DNA of 64,000 nucleotides from Curtobacterium sp. VKM Ac-2922 (GTDB taxonomy: Bacteria > Actinomycetota > Actinomycetes > Actinomycetales > Microbacteriaceae): assembly GCF_022815645.1 (NCBI RefSeq), contig NZ_JALGRO010000012.1, positions 1 to 64,000 of the forward strand, written 5' to 3'. Each line of letters opens with the position of its first letter. Within the stretch, counting starts at the first letter, position 1. Under the pieces are notes generated by a model, which saw nothing but the letters and a program-made list of their open reading frames with translations, was not told the DNA's origin and did not search any database. A program made the translations under genes and the position numbers. Below are positions 30,473 to 38,909 of the stretch, one piece after another.

Positions 30473-32100
30473 CGCGCTTCCTCCACCGGGCCGGAGTTCG
30501 GTTCCCAGCCGGCCTCGCGCAGCGCCGCTCGGGCTTCGTCGCGGGCCGAGTACGGCGTCCGCTCCCCCGCGATGTCGCGGTAGTCCTGGTGACCGGGGCC
30601 GGCCCACAGGATCGAGTCACCCTCGCCGACCAGACCGACCGCGGTCCGGATGGCCGCCTCGGGTGGGCTCACCTCGTGGATCTCGTGCTCGGGGTACGCG
30701 GCACGAGCGGCGTCCACCAGGGTCTTGCGGATGGACGCGGCGTCCTCGAACCGGGGGTGGTGGTCCGTCACGACCAGGATGTCGGAGCCCTCGGCGGCGA
30801 CCCGGGCCATGTCGGCGCGCTTGGTGGTGTCGCGGTCGCCGTCGGCACCGAAGAGCATGACGACCTTGCCCGGGGTGAACTGGCGGACCGCTGCCAGGGT
30901 GTTGAGGAAGGCGTCGGGGCTGTGCCCGAAGTCGACGTAGACACTCGGACCGCGGTCACCGGAGACGCGTTCGGTCCGGCCCGGCAGGTAGCACTCGATC
31001 GCGCTGACGGGCTGGTCGTCGCCGTCGGCAGCGTCCTCGTAGTGGCGGTGGTTGCTCTCGAGCGCGTGCGCGATGGCACCGAGCTCGAAGCCGCCCTCGA
31101 CCAGCATGACGATCGCCAGGGCGGCGTTCGCGGCCATGTGCCAGCCGATGAGCGGAACCCGGGTGGTCAGCTCGCGGCCCTCGGGACCCGTCAGACGGAA
31201 CTCGGTGTACGCCGCGTGTGCCTCGACCACGTCGACGTGCCACTCGGCCTCGACGTCGGGGTGCACCGTGATGGTGGTGACCGGGATGCGGGAGTCCTGC
31301 ACGACGCGCTGGCCCCACTCGGAGTCCAGCGACACGACGCCGCGGCGCCCGTGCTCGGGCTGGAACAGCGGGAGCTTCGCCTGGTAGTACTCCTCCATGT
31401 CGGCGTAGTCGTCGAGGTGGTCGTGGCTGAGGTTCGTGAAGGCGACGACGTCGAACACGATGCCGTCGACCCGGTGCCGGCTGAGGGCCTGCGCGCTCAC
31501 CTCGACGGCGACCGCACGCACCTCGCTCTCGCGCATCCGCGCCAGCAGCGCGTGCATCTCGCTGGCCTCGGGCGTGGTCAGGCGGCTCGTGACGCTGAGC
31601 GAGCCGATGTGGCGCTCGGCGGTGGAGCTGAGGCCCGTGACCAGGCCGAGCTGCTTGAGGATCCCCTCGAGGATGTACGACGTGCTGGTCTTGCCGTTCG
31701 TGCCGGTGACGGCGAACAGCTGCGGCAGGTCGGTGGCCTCGTCCGGGTGGGTGCGGTAGACCCACGCGGACACGTCGCCGAGGGCGGCGCGGGGGTCGTC
31801 GACGACGAGCACGGGGAGCCCGGAGGCCTGGGCGGCCCCGACACCGTCGGTGTCGGTCAGCACCGCGACGGCACCGCGCTCGGCGGCCTCGGGTGCGAAC
31901 TGGGCACCGTGGCGGTTCGCACCGTGCACGCCGACGAACAGGTCACCCGGCTGCACCTCGGCGGCACTCAGCGTGACGCCGGTCGTCTCGACGGCGTCGA
32001 GCGACCCGACGACCCGCAGCCCGAAGCCGTTGGCCAGCTCGGCCACGGCCCTCGGGGTCGGGTGTTCGGGACGGAGGACCGGGGGGATCCGTGCGGACAC
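30469..32100 (-). CDS. murE: UDP-MurNAc-L-Ala-D-Glu ligase for residue 3 (MurE)
   Basis: A 543-residue Mur ligase adding the third stem-peptide amino acid. The P-loop TGTNGKTS is at 132-139, and NLSHDHLDDY and GWHMAANAALA are intact. The amino-acid pocket departs from the meso-diaminopimelate type: the DNPR motif reads HHPR (447-450) and the GKGHE motif reads GPGHQ (501-505). This suggests a different substrate, perhaps L-homoserine as in some Microbacteriaceae B-type peptidoglycans (inference). Start is GTG at 32100 with AAGGAG just upstream. It lies 35 nt after ftsI. Confidence 0.93.
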   Translation of the reverse strand: MSARIPPVLRPEHPTPRAVAELANGFGLRVVGSLDAVETTGVTLSAAEVQPGDLFVGVHGANRHGAQFAPEAAERGAVAVLTDTDGVGAAQASGLPVLVVDDPRAALGDVSAWVYRTHPDEATDLPQLFAVTGTNGKTSTSYILEGILKQLGLVTGLSSTAERHIGSLSVTSRLTTPEASEMHALLARMRESEVRAVAVEVSAQALSRHRVDGIVFDVVAFTNLSHDHLDDYADMEEYYQAKLPLFQPEHGRRGVVSLDSEWGQRVVQDSRIPVTTITVHPDVEAEWHVDVVEAHAAYTEFRLTGPEGRELTTRVPLIGWHMAANAALAIVMLVEGGFELGAIAHALESNHRHYEDAADGDDQPVSAIECYLPGRTERVSGDRGPSVYVDFGHSPDAFLNTLAAVRQFTPGKVVMLFGADGDRDTTKRADMARVAAEGSDILVVTDHHPRFEDAASIRKTLVDAARAAYPEHEIHEVSPPEAAIRTAVGLVGEGDSILWAGPGHQDYRDIAGERTPYSARDEARAALREAGWEPNSGPVEEAR

Positions 32101-32135
32101 GTGCTCCTTCTTCCTCTCCACCTGGGCGGGTCGGC

Positions 32136-33905
32136 CTACCACGTCGAGGGGTAGGTCTGCGCCTGGGTCGTGGAGGGGGCGACGCGGTACTTCTCGAGCA
32201 CCTGGGACATGAGTGTGCGGAACGCCGGAGCCGCTCCGGATGAGAACTTGCTCGTCTGCGGCTTCGTGAACGTCACCGTGACAACATACTGGGGGTCCTC
32301 GGCGGGTGCCATTCCGGCCACCGAGATGATGCGCTGAGCGCCGTACCCCTTGCCGCCCTCGGCCACCTCGGCGGTGCCCGTCTTGGCGGCGATGTTGTAG
32401 CCCGAGATCGGCTTCATCCCCACCAGGGTGCCGCCCGTGACGACGCTCTGCAGCATGTCGGTCACCTGCGTCGCCGCGTTGGCGGACACGACGCGCTCGC
32501 TCTGCACGTCGGGCGCGTCGATGGTCGTGCCGTCGGCCGTGGTGCAGCCCTTGACGAAGTGCAGCGGGATGCGCACGCCGTCGTTGGCGATGGTCTGGTA
32601 GATGCTCGCGACCTGCATGGCCGTCGTCGAGATGCCCTGGCCGAACATCGAGTTGATGTTCGTCTGCTGGTCCCAGTCCGGGCTCGCGCCGTACTGCATG
32701 CCGGGCTGCCCCGGGTAGTCGATCGCCGACTCGGGCTGGAACAGGCCGAACTTCTTCATGACGTCGTACCGCTGTTGCTCGGTCAGGCGCGTGCCGAGCT
32801 CGGTGATGCCGACGTTGGACGAGTCCCGCAGGATGCCGGTCAGCGTCAGGTTCTCGGTCGGGTGGAACTCGGCGTCGTGGATCGTGCCGCCCCAGGGGAA
32901 CGTCCGCGAGTACGGCACGCTGACGCCGGTGGTCGGGGTGGCCTTGCCCTGGTCGATCAGCGCCGCCGCGATGGCCGCCTTGATCGTCGAGCCGGGCTCG
33001 TACGTGTCGGTGAGTGCACGGGAGCCGTACGCACCCTTGTCCTGGGTGGCGTCGACGTCGTTCGGGTCCACCGTCGGGTAGTCCGCCACCGCCAGGACCT
33101 CGCCCGTCTTCACCTTGGTGACCGTGGCGGTCGCGGATACCGCCTGCAGCTGCTGCGCGGCGTCGGCGATGTCCTGCGACGCCATGTACTGCAGGTCGCT
33201 GTCGATCGTCGTCTGCAGCGTGCCGCCGTCCTTGGCCTGCTTGGTCGTCACGGTGCTGCCGGGCAGCTGCACGCCGTCCTCGCCGCGCTCGTACGTCTGC
33301 GAACCGTTCGTGCCCGCCAGGCACTGGTCGTAGGCGTACTCCAGGCCGGCCTGCGCACCGTCGGTGCCCATGAAGCCGGTGATGTTGCCCGTGGTGGCGC
33401 CCGTCGGGTACGTCCGGGCCGACTGCTGCTGCGGGTACAGCCAGGGCACGTCGAGCGCACGCACGGCCTCGTAGTGGCTGACGTCCAGGCCCTTGACCAG
33501 GTACGCGAAGTCCGAGTTCGGCTGGGCGTCGATCGCCTTCTGCATCGCCGTGGCGTCCCCGCCGGACGCGCTCGCCACGGCCTTCAGGGCATCGGTGACA
33601 CTGACGTCCTTGACGCGCGTGCCGCCGAGCTTGCCCTGGAAGTCCTTGACCAGCCGCGGGGCCGTCGTGATGTTGTACCGGGTCACGCTGTCGGCCAGTT
33701 CGGTGCCGTTGCGGTCGACGATCGAGCCACGCGTGCCGTAGAGCGTCACCGGGATGCTGCGCTTGGCGCTCGAGGCCTTGTTGAGCTCTGCCGCCTGCAC
33801 GACCTGGATGTCGACCAACCGGATCACGAAGACCGCCACCAGGGCGATCACGGCGACGATGACGACGCTGTATCGGAGTCGGCGGTTGCGGATCGTCTTC
33901 GTCAC
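32136..33905 (-). CDS. ftsI: Septal transpeptidase FtsI (class B PBP)
   Basis: A 589-residue penicillin-binding protein that cross-links septal peptidoglycan. A short cytoplasmic N-terminus and one membrane helix (about 13-36) are followed by the pedestal domain and a transpeptidase domain. The active-site motifs are STIK (Ser306, Lys309), SSN (362-364) and KTG (508-510). Length is typical. A 20-bp-period duplication lies in the gap before its start (33933-33970). Confidence 0.96.
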   Translation of the reverse strand: MTKTIRNRRLRYSVVIVAVIALVAVFVIRLVDIQVVQAAELNKASSAKRSIPVTLYGTRGSIVDRNGTELADSVTRYNITTAPRLVKDFQGKLGGTRVKDVSVTDALKAVASASGGDATAMQKAIDAQPNSDFAYLVKGLDVSHYEAVRALDVPWLYPQQQSARTYPTGATTGNITGFMGTDGAQAGLEYAYDQCLAGTNGSQTYERGEDGVQLPGSTVTTKQAKDGGTLQTTIDSDLQYMASQDIADAAQQLQAVSATATVTKVKTGEVLAVADYPTVDPNDVDATQDKGAYGSRALTDTYEPGSTIKAAIAAALIDQGKATPTTGVSVPYSRTFPWGGTIHDAEFHPTENLTLTGILRDSSNVGITELGTRLTEQQRYDVMKKFGLFQPESAIDYPGQPGMQYGASPDWDQQTNINSMFGQGISTTAMQVASIYQTIANDGVRIPLHFVKGCTTADGTTIDAPDVQSERVVSANAATQVTDMLQSVVTGGTLVGMKPISGYNIAAKTGTAEVAEGGKGYGAQRIISVAGMAPAEDPQYVVTVTFTKPQTSKFSSGAAPAFRTLMSQVLEKYRVAPSTTQAQTYPSTW

Positions 33906-33932
33906 GCGGTGCGGTCCTTCCCGGCTGGTTCT

Positions 33933-33970
33933 GCTGACCCGCAGGTCACCTGGCTGACCCGCAGGTCACC
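33933..33970. repeat. Tandem duplication at ftsL-ftsI junction
   Basis: GCTGACCCGCAGGTCACC occurs at 33933-33950 and again at 33953-33970. The second copy contains the ftsL stop codon (33966-33968), so the duplication arose across the gene end. Confidence 0.75.
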
Positions 33971-34676
33971 GGGTGGACGGTGCCTGGAGCTGGTTCGGGT
34001 CGGACTCTACGGAGGACGGCGACGAACCCCCGGCCGACGCGCTGGCGCCGCCGGTCTTCTCAGCGCCGGTCTTCTCAGCGCCGCTCTTCGTAGCGTCCGC
34101 CGTGCCGGAGGTCCCGGCGTCGGCGGTGGAGCCCGTCGCGGAGGTCCCCGCGCCGTTCTCCTTGCTGGTCGCCGTGTCGCCCGGCTTCGCCACCAGGGGG
34201 ACGTCGTCCAGCAGGGAGTTCGGCACCTGGTTCGCGGTGTTGCCCGTCGCCTCGGCCGGGGTCGCGGGCGTCGGCGTGCCGTACACCCGACCGGTCTTCG
34301 GGTCGAGGTACACCGGTGTCGAGTTCGCGATCATGCCGAGCGACTGGGCGTTGCGTGCCAGGTTCTGCGGCGAGTCGAGCACCCGCAGGTTCTCGGACAG
34401 CGACTGCTGCGTGCGGCTGAGCGAGGTCTGCTGGGCGTTCAGCGCATCGAGCTCGTACGCCCCCTGACTGAGCACCATGCTGATGCCGAGCTGCGCGAGC
34501 AGCAGGGTCCCGAGGGCGCCCACCGCGACGATCGCGTAGGCGATCTTCGGGCGAGCGCGGCGCTGGGCCCGGGTCGACGTGACCTCGACGAGCTCCGGAC
34601 GGTGTCGGTCTGCCGTGGGACGCGGCGCGCGCGACGGGACGACGGCAGGGTCGACGAGTGCGAGGTTCGTGCTCAT
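33966..34676 (-). CDS. ftsL: FtsL-like division protein
   Basis: A 236-residue bitopic protein in the ftsL position of the dcw cluster. A basic cytoplasmic N-terminus (about 1-44), a membrane helix (about 45-68) and an extracytoplasmic coiled coil (about 70-115) fit FtsL. The next 120 residues are a low-complexity Thr/Ala/Gly/Ser tail with a short GAEKT repeat, making the protein about twice the usual length. Starts 1 nt after the rsmH stop. Identification rests on position and topology more than on sequence motifs. Confidence 0.85.
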   Translation of the reverse strand: MSTNLALVDPAVVPSRAPRPTADRHRPELVEVTSTRAQRRARPKIAYAIVAVGALGTLLLAQLGISMVLSQGAYELDALNAQQTSLSRTQQSLSENLRVLDSPQNLARNAQSLGMIANSTPVYLDPKTGRVYGTPTPATPAEATGNTANQVPNSLLDDVPLVAKPGDTATSKENGAGTSATGSTADAGTSGTADATKSGAEKTGAEKTGGASASAGGSSPSSVESDPNQLQAPSTR

Positions 34677-34677
34677 G

Positions 34678-35649
34678 TCACTTCCGGATCCGCTCGGCCG
34701 CGCGGAGTCGCACGGGTGTTGCTCGGGGGTTGGCTGCGCGTTCGGCCTCGTCGGCCAGCTCCGCGCCCTTGACGACCAAGGAGAAGTTGGGGGCGTGCTC
34801 GGGGAGCTCCACCGGCAGGTCGGCCGGGGCGCTCGACGTGGTCCGTGCGACGAGGGCCCGCTTGACGATGCGGTCCTCGAGCGACTGGTAGGACTCGACG
34901 ACGATCCGGCCGCCGACCGCGATGGCGTCGAGTGCCGCCGGGATCGCCCGCTCGAGCACGCTCAGCTCGGTGTTGACCTCGATGCGCAGCGCCTGGAACA
35001 CGCGCTTCGCCGGGTGTCCCTGCCGCTGGATTGCGACCGGGGTGGCGTCGTGCAGCACCTGGACCAGGTCACCGGACATCGTGAAGGGCTGCTCGGCCCG
35101 ACGCTCGACGATGGCCTTGGCGTAGCGGCCGGCGAGCTTCTCCTCGCCGTAGCGCTGGAAGATCCGGCGGAGTTCGCCCTCGTCGTAGTCGGCCAGCACC
35201 TCGGCCGCGGTGATGCCCTGCGTGCGGTCCATCCGCATGTCGAGCGGCGCGTCCTGGCTGTACGCGAAGCCGCGCTCGGCCCGGTCCAGCTGCAGCGAGG
35301 ACACACCGAGGTCGAACAGCACGCCGTCGACCTGGTCGAACCCTTCGCCCCGGATCGCGTCGAGGATCTCGTCGTACACGGTGTGGACCAGGCGCACCCG
35401 GTCGCCGAAGCGGGCCAGACGGTCGCCCGCGATGCCGAGCGCGTCGGTGTCGCGGTCGAGCCCGATGAGCGTGAGCTCGGGGAACCGCTCGAGCAGGCCC
35501 TCGGAGTGGCCGCCCATGCCGAGCGTGGCGTCGACGACGACCTTGCCGGGGCCCTCGAGCGTCGGGGTGAAGAGGTCGACGATGCGCTCGAGCATCACCG
35601 GTGTGTGCGGGAACCGCTGGGGGGTGTCGCCGTTGGTGTGGTCTGTCAT
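34678..35649 (-). CDS. rsmH: 16S rRNA m4C1402 methyltransferase RsmH
   Basis: A 323-residue SAM-dependent methyltransferase (MraW) modifying C1402 of 16S rRNA. The SAM loop [15 protein letters not shown], the [12 protein letters not shown] block and the [17 protein letters not shown]-terminal motif are visible. The ATG at 35649 begins the conserved region. It is the second gene of the dcw cluster, about 105 bp after mraZ. Confidence 0.97.
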   Translation of the reverse strand: MTDHTNGDTPQRFPHTPVMLERIVDLFTPTLEGPGKVVVDATLGMGGHSEGLLERFPELTLIGLDRDTDALGIAGDRLARFGDRVRLVHTVYDEILDAIRGEGFDQVDGVLFDLGVSSLQLDRAERGFAYSQDAPLDMRMDRTQGITAAEVLADYDEGELRRIFQRYGEEKLAGRYAKAIVERRAEQPFTMSGDLVQVLHDATPVAIQRQGHPAKRVFQALRIEVNTELSVLERAIPAALDAIAVGGRIVVESYQSLEDRIVKRALVARTTSSAPADLPVELPEHAPNFSLVVKGAELADEAERAANPRATPVRLRAAERIRK

Positions 35650-35754
35650 GTGCAGCCCTGATCTCCTGGGCCGCTGACCCGGATCCCCATCCATACCGAC
35701 CTGACACCGGGGAAGGTGCATCAGGGCAGACGGCTGGGAGTCCCGGTCCGCGGA

Positions 35755-36186
35755 TCAGAAGATGCCCGGGATCACCTCCTCGTCGTTCTCTGCGAAGGCC
35801 TCTTCGGCTTCGGCGTAGTAGGTCTCCCACGCGGTGGTCGACCAGATCTCGGCACGGTCACCGGAGCCGATGACCGTGAGGTCCCGCTCGAGCCCCGCGT
35901 ACTCACGGAGGTTCTGCGGGATCGTCACGCGGTTCTGCTTGTCGGGCTGTTCTGCGCTGGCCCCCGAGAGGAACAGGCGCATGTAGTCCCTGGTGCGCTT
36001 CGACGTCATCGGCGCCTGACGGATGCGTTCGTGGATCTCCTCGAACGTCCGAGCGCTGAAGACCACCACGCACCGCTCTTGACCGCGGGTCATCACGAGC
36101 CCCCCGGACAGTTCGTCGCGGAACTTGGCGGGGAGGATCACGCGACCCTTCTCGTCGAGCTTCGGGGCATGCGTACCGAGCAGCAC
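35755..36186 (-). CDS. mraZ: Transcriptional regulator MraZ
   Basis: A 143-residue regulator with two SpoVT/AbrB-like domains (about 1-62 and 75-130), each with the Asp-x-Lys-x-Arg-(x)-hydrophobic-Pro pattern ([19 protein letters not shown]). It forms rings that bind phased direct repeats upstream of its own gene and controls the dcw cluster. The GTG at 36186, with GGGGAGG about 7 nt upstream, gives the canonical [15 protein letters not shown] start; the longer opening upstream would swallow its own operator. Confidence 0.96.
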   Translation of the reverse strand: MLLGTHAPKLDEKGRVILPAKFRDELSGGLVMTRGQERCVVVFSARTFEEIHERIRQAPMTSKRTRDYMRLFLSGASAEQPDKQNRVTIPQNLREYAGLERDLTVIGSGDRAEIWSTTAWETYYAEAEEAFAENDEEVIPGIF

Positions 36187-36203
36187 TCGGGGCCTCCCCT
36201 CAG

Positions 36204-36249
36204 CTCCACCGGTCTTCGATGGACCCCACGGTACTCCACTTCCCTCCAC
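36204..36249 (-). promoter_or_regulatory. MraZ operator (phased GTGGAG boxes)
   Basis: On the minus strand GTGGAG-type hexamers occur at 36244-36249, 36234-36239, 36224-36229 (GTGGGG) and 36204-36209, all on a strict 10-bp register with one register position empty. This is the known layout of MraZ-binding sites upstream of dcw clusters. Confidence 0.85.
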
Positions 36250-36364
36250 CACGGGGCAAAAGTGCTCCCCGAATCGTCGCTGTGCCCCCTTCTGGGGCGG
36301 CGGCGAAGGCCGCCGGGCAGCACAGAGGCCCGGAATCCCGGGCCAGTGGGCGGCAGCAGCTGCG

Positions 36365-36380
36365 GTGGAGCGAAGTGGAG
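36365..36380 (+). promoter_or_regulatory. Distal MraZ-type box pair, opposite strand
   Basis: Plus-strand GTGGAG at 36365-36370 and 36375-36380, again spaced 10 bp, about 115 bp upstream of the main operator and inverted relative to it. Function is inferred from sequence identity of the hexamers only. Confidence 0.5.
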
Positions 36381-36420
36381 GACTTTCGCAGCCATCGCGG
36401 CGCGGTGGACGGGCCGACAC

Positions 36421-36468
36421 GACGGACGGGAGGCCCGTGGCGGCGTCGCCACGGGCCTCCCGTCCGTC
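36421..36468. terminator. Long hairpin upstream of mraZ
   Basis: Perfect 22-bp stem (36421-36442 and 36447-36468) with a GCGT loop. It contains the GGACGGGAGGCCC arm seen in other terminators here and would insulate mraZ from DUF3040 transcription. Confidence 0.75.
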
Positions 36469-36540
36469 TGTTGGTCACCTCACCCGCGTCACCCGCGCAT
36501 CAGGGCAAGTCGGACCGCGCGCGGAACGGCCCCGGACGCA

Positions 36541-36578
36541 CGGAACGGGGCCGGCCCGAGTGGGCCGACCCCGTTCCG
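36541..36578 (-). terminator. Hairpin terminator after DUF3040 gene
   Basis: Seventeen-bp stem with one mismatch (36541-36557 and 36562-36578) and a 4-nt loop, starting about 18 bp beyond the DUF3040 stop. Confidence 0.7.
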
Positions 36579-36596
36579 GGAAGTCAGTTCATCGTC

Positions 36597-36983
36597 TCAA
36601 CTGGGATCGTTGCGCTTGTCCCATCGATCGTTCATCCGGTCCATGAAGGACCCGCCGGAGGAACTCCCCCGTGCCCCACCGGACGACGGCGTCCGCGGTG
36701 CCTTGGAGGAGGACTTCGGCGCGCGCATGCCCGGGCGGAGCGCGAAGAGCACCCCGGCGAGCATCACGACGAAGCCGAGGACTCCGATCAGGGGCTGGCG
36801 CATGGCCAGCCCGAGGATGACGACTGCGACTCCAGCGAGCGCGCCCAGAACCCCGAGCGTGATCGACGTGTACGTCGGCCGCCCTTGTCGCCGGGTGACG
36901 CGCGCCACGAAGTCGGAGTCGTTCTGGTAGAGGCTGCGCTCCATCTCTTCGAGAAGTCGCTGCTCTTGCTCCGAGAGTGGCAT
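36597..36983 (-). CDS. DUF3040 membrane protein
   Basis: A 128-residue protein with the family's N-terminal MPLSEQEQRLLEEMERSLYQND segment, two membrane helices (about 43-60 and 65-83) and a Ser/Gly-rich basic tail. Homologues (Rv2169c type) are next to mraZ throughout actinobacteria; function is unknown. GAGGG precedes the ATG by 7 nt. It is divergent from the polyprenyl synthase gene. Confidence 0.88.
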   Translation of the reverse strand: MPLSEQEQRLLEEMERSLYQNDSDFVARVTRRQGRPTYTSITLGVLGALAGVAVVILGLAMRQPLIGVLGFVVMLAGVLFALRPGMRAPKSSSKAPRTPSSGGARGSSSGGSFMDRMNDRWDKRNDPS

Positions 36984-37053
36984 CTTGATTCCCTCTTTGT
37001 CCCTGGGATCAACGCGTTGTTGGTTGGCCGATTCTATGTCTCGACCACTCCAC

Positions 37054-37059
37054 TAGGGT
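37054..37059 (+). promoter_or_regulatory. Leaderless -10 box of polyprenyl synthase gene
   Basis: TAGGGT ends 7 nt before the GTG at 37067, with no Shine-Dalgarno between, consistent with a leaderless mRNA. Confidence 0.45.
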
Positions 37060-37066
37060 AGGCACT

Positions 37067-38185
37067 GTGGCTGAGAGTACGCGATTAGTGGACCTCGTCT
37101 CGGCGCGGATCGATCGGGCGCTCGACGAGCAGCGCGATCGACTCGCCGCGATCAGTCCGGACCTGGCTCCGTTCGACGAGTTCGCCCGAGACCTGTTGTC
37201 CGGAGGCAAGCGCTTCCGGGCCCTGTTCTGCTACTGGGGGTGGCAGTCCGTGGCGGGACGTTCCGGGTCGTTCGACCCCTTGGCGGAAGGCTCGCGCCAG
37301 ACCACGGCCGAGGCGGTCGTCACGGTCGCTGCTGCGCTCGAGGTCTTCCACGCGGCCGCCCTGGTGCACGACGACATCATGGACCGCTCGGACACCCGCC
37401 GCGGGCGTCCGGCAGCGCACCGACGGTTCGAGTCGCGGCACGCCGACGCCGGGTGGGTCGGTGACCGCGGGCTGTACGGCACGAACGCGGCCCTGCTGCT
37501 CGGCGACCTGCTGCTGTCCCTGAGCGACGCCGTGTTCGACGAGGGACTGGCCTTGCTCGACCCGGCGCGGGCACGGATCGTCCGCCAGGAGTTCCACGCG
37601 ATGCGGCTCGACGTGACCGCCGGGCAGTACCTCGACATCCACGAGGAGACCGCCTGGCCGACGGTCGACGAGAGCGAGCACCTGCTCCGTGCGCAGCGCG
37701 TCGTCGTGTTCAAGTCCGCCAAGTACTCGGTCGAGGCGCCGCTCGTCATCGGCGCCCTGGTCGCCGGGGCCTCGGAGTCCCAGCTCGAGGGACTGCGGTC
37801 GTTCGGTCTGCCCCTCGGCGTGGCCTACCAGCTGCGGGACGACATGCTCGGTGTGTTCGGCGACCCCGAGCTCACCGGCAAGCCCGCGGGCGACGACCTG
37901 CGCGAGGGCAAGCGCACGGTCCTCATCGCGACGGCGCGCAAGGCGCTGCCGCAGGGCTCACGGTCGTTGCTCGACGAGCTGCTCGGCGACCCCGACCTCG
38001 ACGAGGACCAGGTGCAGATGCTCCGCGCGACCCTGACCGACTCGGGCGCGGTCGCCGCGGTGGAGCGCTCGATCGACCGGCACGTCCAGCGGGCGAAGGC
38101 GGCCCTCGACGCATCGCCGCTCACACCGTCAGCGCGCGAGCAGCTCGCGTCGCTGGCGGACACGGTCAGCCGCCGGCAGGCGTAG
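37067..38185 (+). CDS. Polyprenyl diphosphate synthase (IdsA-like)
   Basis: A 372-residue trans-isoprenyl diphosphate synthase condensing isopentenyl diphosphate onto allylic primers. The first Asp-rich motif is DDIMD (102-106), GGKRFR at 46-51 binds isopentenyl diphosphate, and the second Asp-rich motif lies in QLRDDMLGVFGD. Position corresponds to idsA2 (Rv2173) in mycobacteria, so a geranylgeranyl- or farnesyl-type product is likely, but chain length cannot be read with confidence. GTG start at 37067. Confidence 0.92.
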   Translation: MAESTRLVDLVSARIDRALDEQRDRLAAISPDLAPFDEFARDLLSGGKRFRALFCYWGWQSVAGRSGSFDPLAEGSRQTTAEAVVTVAAALEVFHAAALVHDDIMDRSDTRRGRPAAHRRFESRHADAGWVGDRGLYGTNAALLLGDLLLSLSDAVFDEGLALLDPARARIVRQEFHAMRLDVTAGQYLDIHEETAWPTVDESEHLLRAQRVVVFKSAKYSVEAPLVIGALVAGASESQLEGLRSFGLPLGVAYQLRDDMLGVFGDPELTGKPAGDDLREGKRTVLIATARKALPQGSRSLLDELLGDPDLDEDQVQMLRATLTDSGAVAAVERSIDRHVQRAKAALDASPLTPSAREQLASLADTVSRRQA

Positions 38186-38217
38186 GCGGCACCGGCGCGC
38201 CACGTCCGGCCCGGCCG

Positions 38218-38260
38218 GCCCGCCGCTGGCCGCTCGTCGCTCGCCGCTGGCCGCTGGCCG
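38218..38260. repeat. Degenerate CGCTGGC/CGCTCGC tandem stretch
   Basis: Short imperfect 7-8 bp units (CGCTGGC, CGCTCGT, CGCTCGC) follow one another immediately before the 76-bp palindromic element. Confidence 0.55.
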
Positions 38261-38261
38261 C

Positions 38262-38337
38262 TCGCCGAGACTCGGCCCGGCGGACATCGTGCGCCGTCGG
38301 CAGGCCGCAGGGTGTCCGCGGAGCCGAGACTCAGCGC
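38262..38337. repeat. 76-bp concentric palindromic element, copy 2
   Basis: Outer arms around CCGAGACTCGG (left) and GCCGAGACTCAGCGC (38323-38337). Inner arms GCGGACA (38280-38286) and TGTCCGC (38313-38319). Outer and inner pairs share the centre 38299.5. Same length and layout as the copy at 21111-21186; it lies between convergent genes. Confidence 0.8.
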
Positions 38338-38378
38338 GGCGGGGGCGGTCCGGCGGGGGCCGCGTGGCGGGGCGTCGC

Positions 38379-38735
38379 CTACAGCAGCGACTGCGCGACG
38401 CGGCGCACCTCGGCCTTGCGGCCGGCGCGCAACGCGGCGATCGGCGAGGTACCGAGCACGTCGTCGACGCTGAGCATCCAGCGCACGGCCTCGTCGTCCG
38501 AGAAGCCGTTGTCCGACAGCACGATGAGCGTGCCGCGCAGCTCGGGCAGCGGCTCGGCCCCGTCGAGGAACTCGGTCGGGACGCGCAGCACACCGCCGAC
38601 GCGCGCCGGCAGCAGCGTGTGCTGCTCGAAGAGCCGGTGGACGCGGCCGGGGCTCACGCCGAGCAGGTCGACGAGGTCGGGGACCGTCAACCAGCGTTCG
38701 GAAAGGGTCAGGTCATCCCCACGTGTGGCACTCAC
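38379..38735 (-). CDS. Rv2175c-like DNA-binding protein
   Basis: A 118-residue protein with an N-terminal winged-helix/MerR-like half (SERWLTVPDLVDLLGVSPGRVHRLFEQ, segments about 11-37) and the Rv2175c-type C-terminal domain. In M. tuberculosis Rv2175c binds DNA and is a substrate of the adjacent kinase PknL. Here the kinase gene lies two genes away, so the pair is kept. The start is uncertain: I prefer GTG at 38735, but no clear Shine-Dalgarno is seen. Confidence 0.82.
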   Translation of the reverse strand: MSATRGDDLTLSERWLTVPDLVDLLGVSPGRVHRLFEQHTLLPARVGGVLRVPTEFLDGAEPLPELRGTLIVLSDNGFSDDEAVRWMLSVDDVLGTSPIAALRAGRKAEVRRVAQSLL

Positions 38736-38909
38736 ACGTTCATGGTGCCAGAGTGCCGCCCGACTGCGAACCACAACACAAGTCACATTCGTCACGTGCA
38801 CCACATCAAGCTCTCTGGTTGACTTGCGATTCACGACATGCCAGCGTGGAGTCGCCTGTGAATGCGCTCTCGCGTGCGCGCACGGCTCACCCCGAGACAG
38901 GAGCACCCC

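Larger units (their letters stand above)
36187..36596. other. mraZ control region and DUF3040 terminators
   Basis: About 410 bp without a gene. From mraZ outward it holds the phased MraZ boxes (36204-36249), an opposite-strand box pair (36365-36380), a 22-bp stem hairpin (36421-36468) and the DUF3040 terminator (36541-36578). A clear -35/-10 pair for mraZ could not be picked out. Confidence 0.75.
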
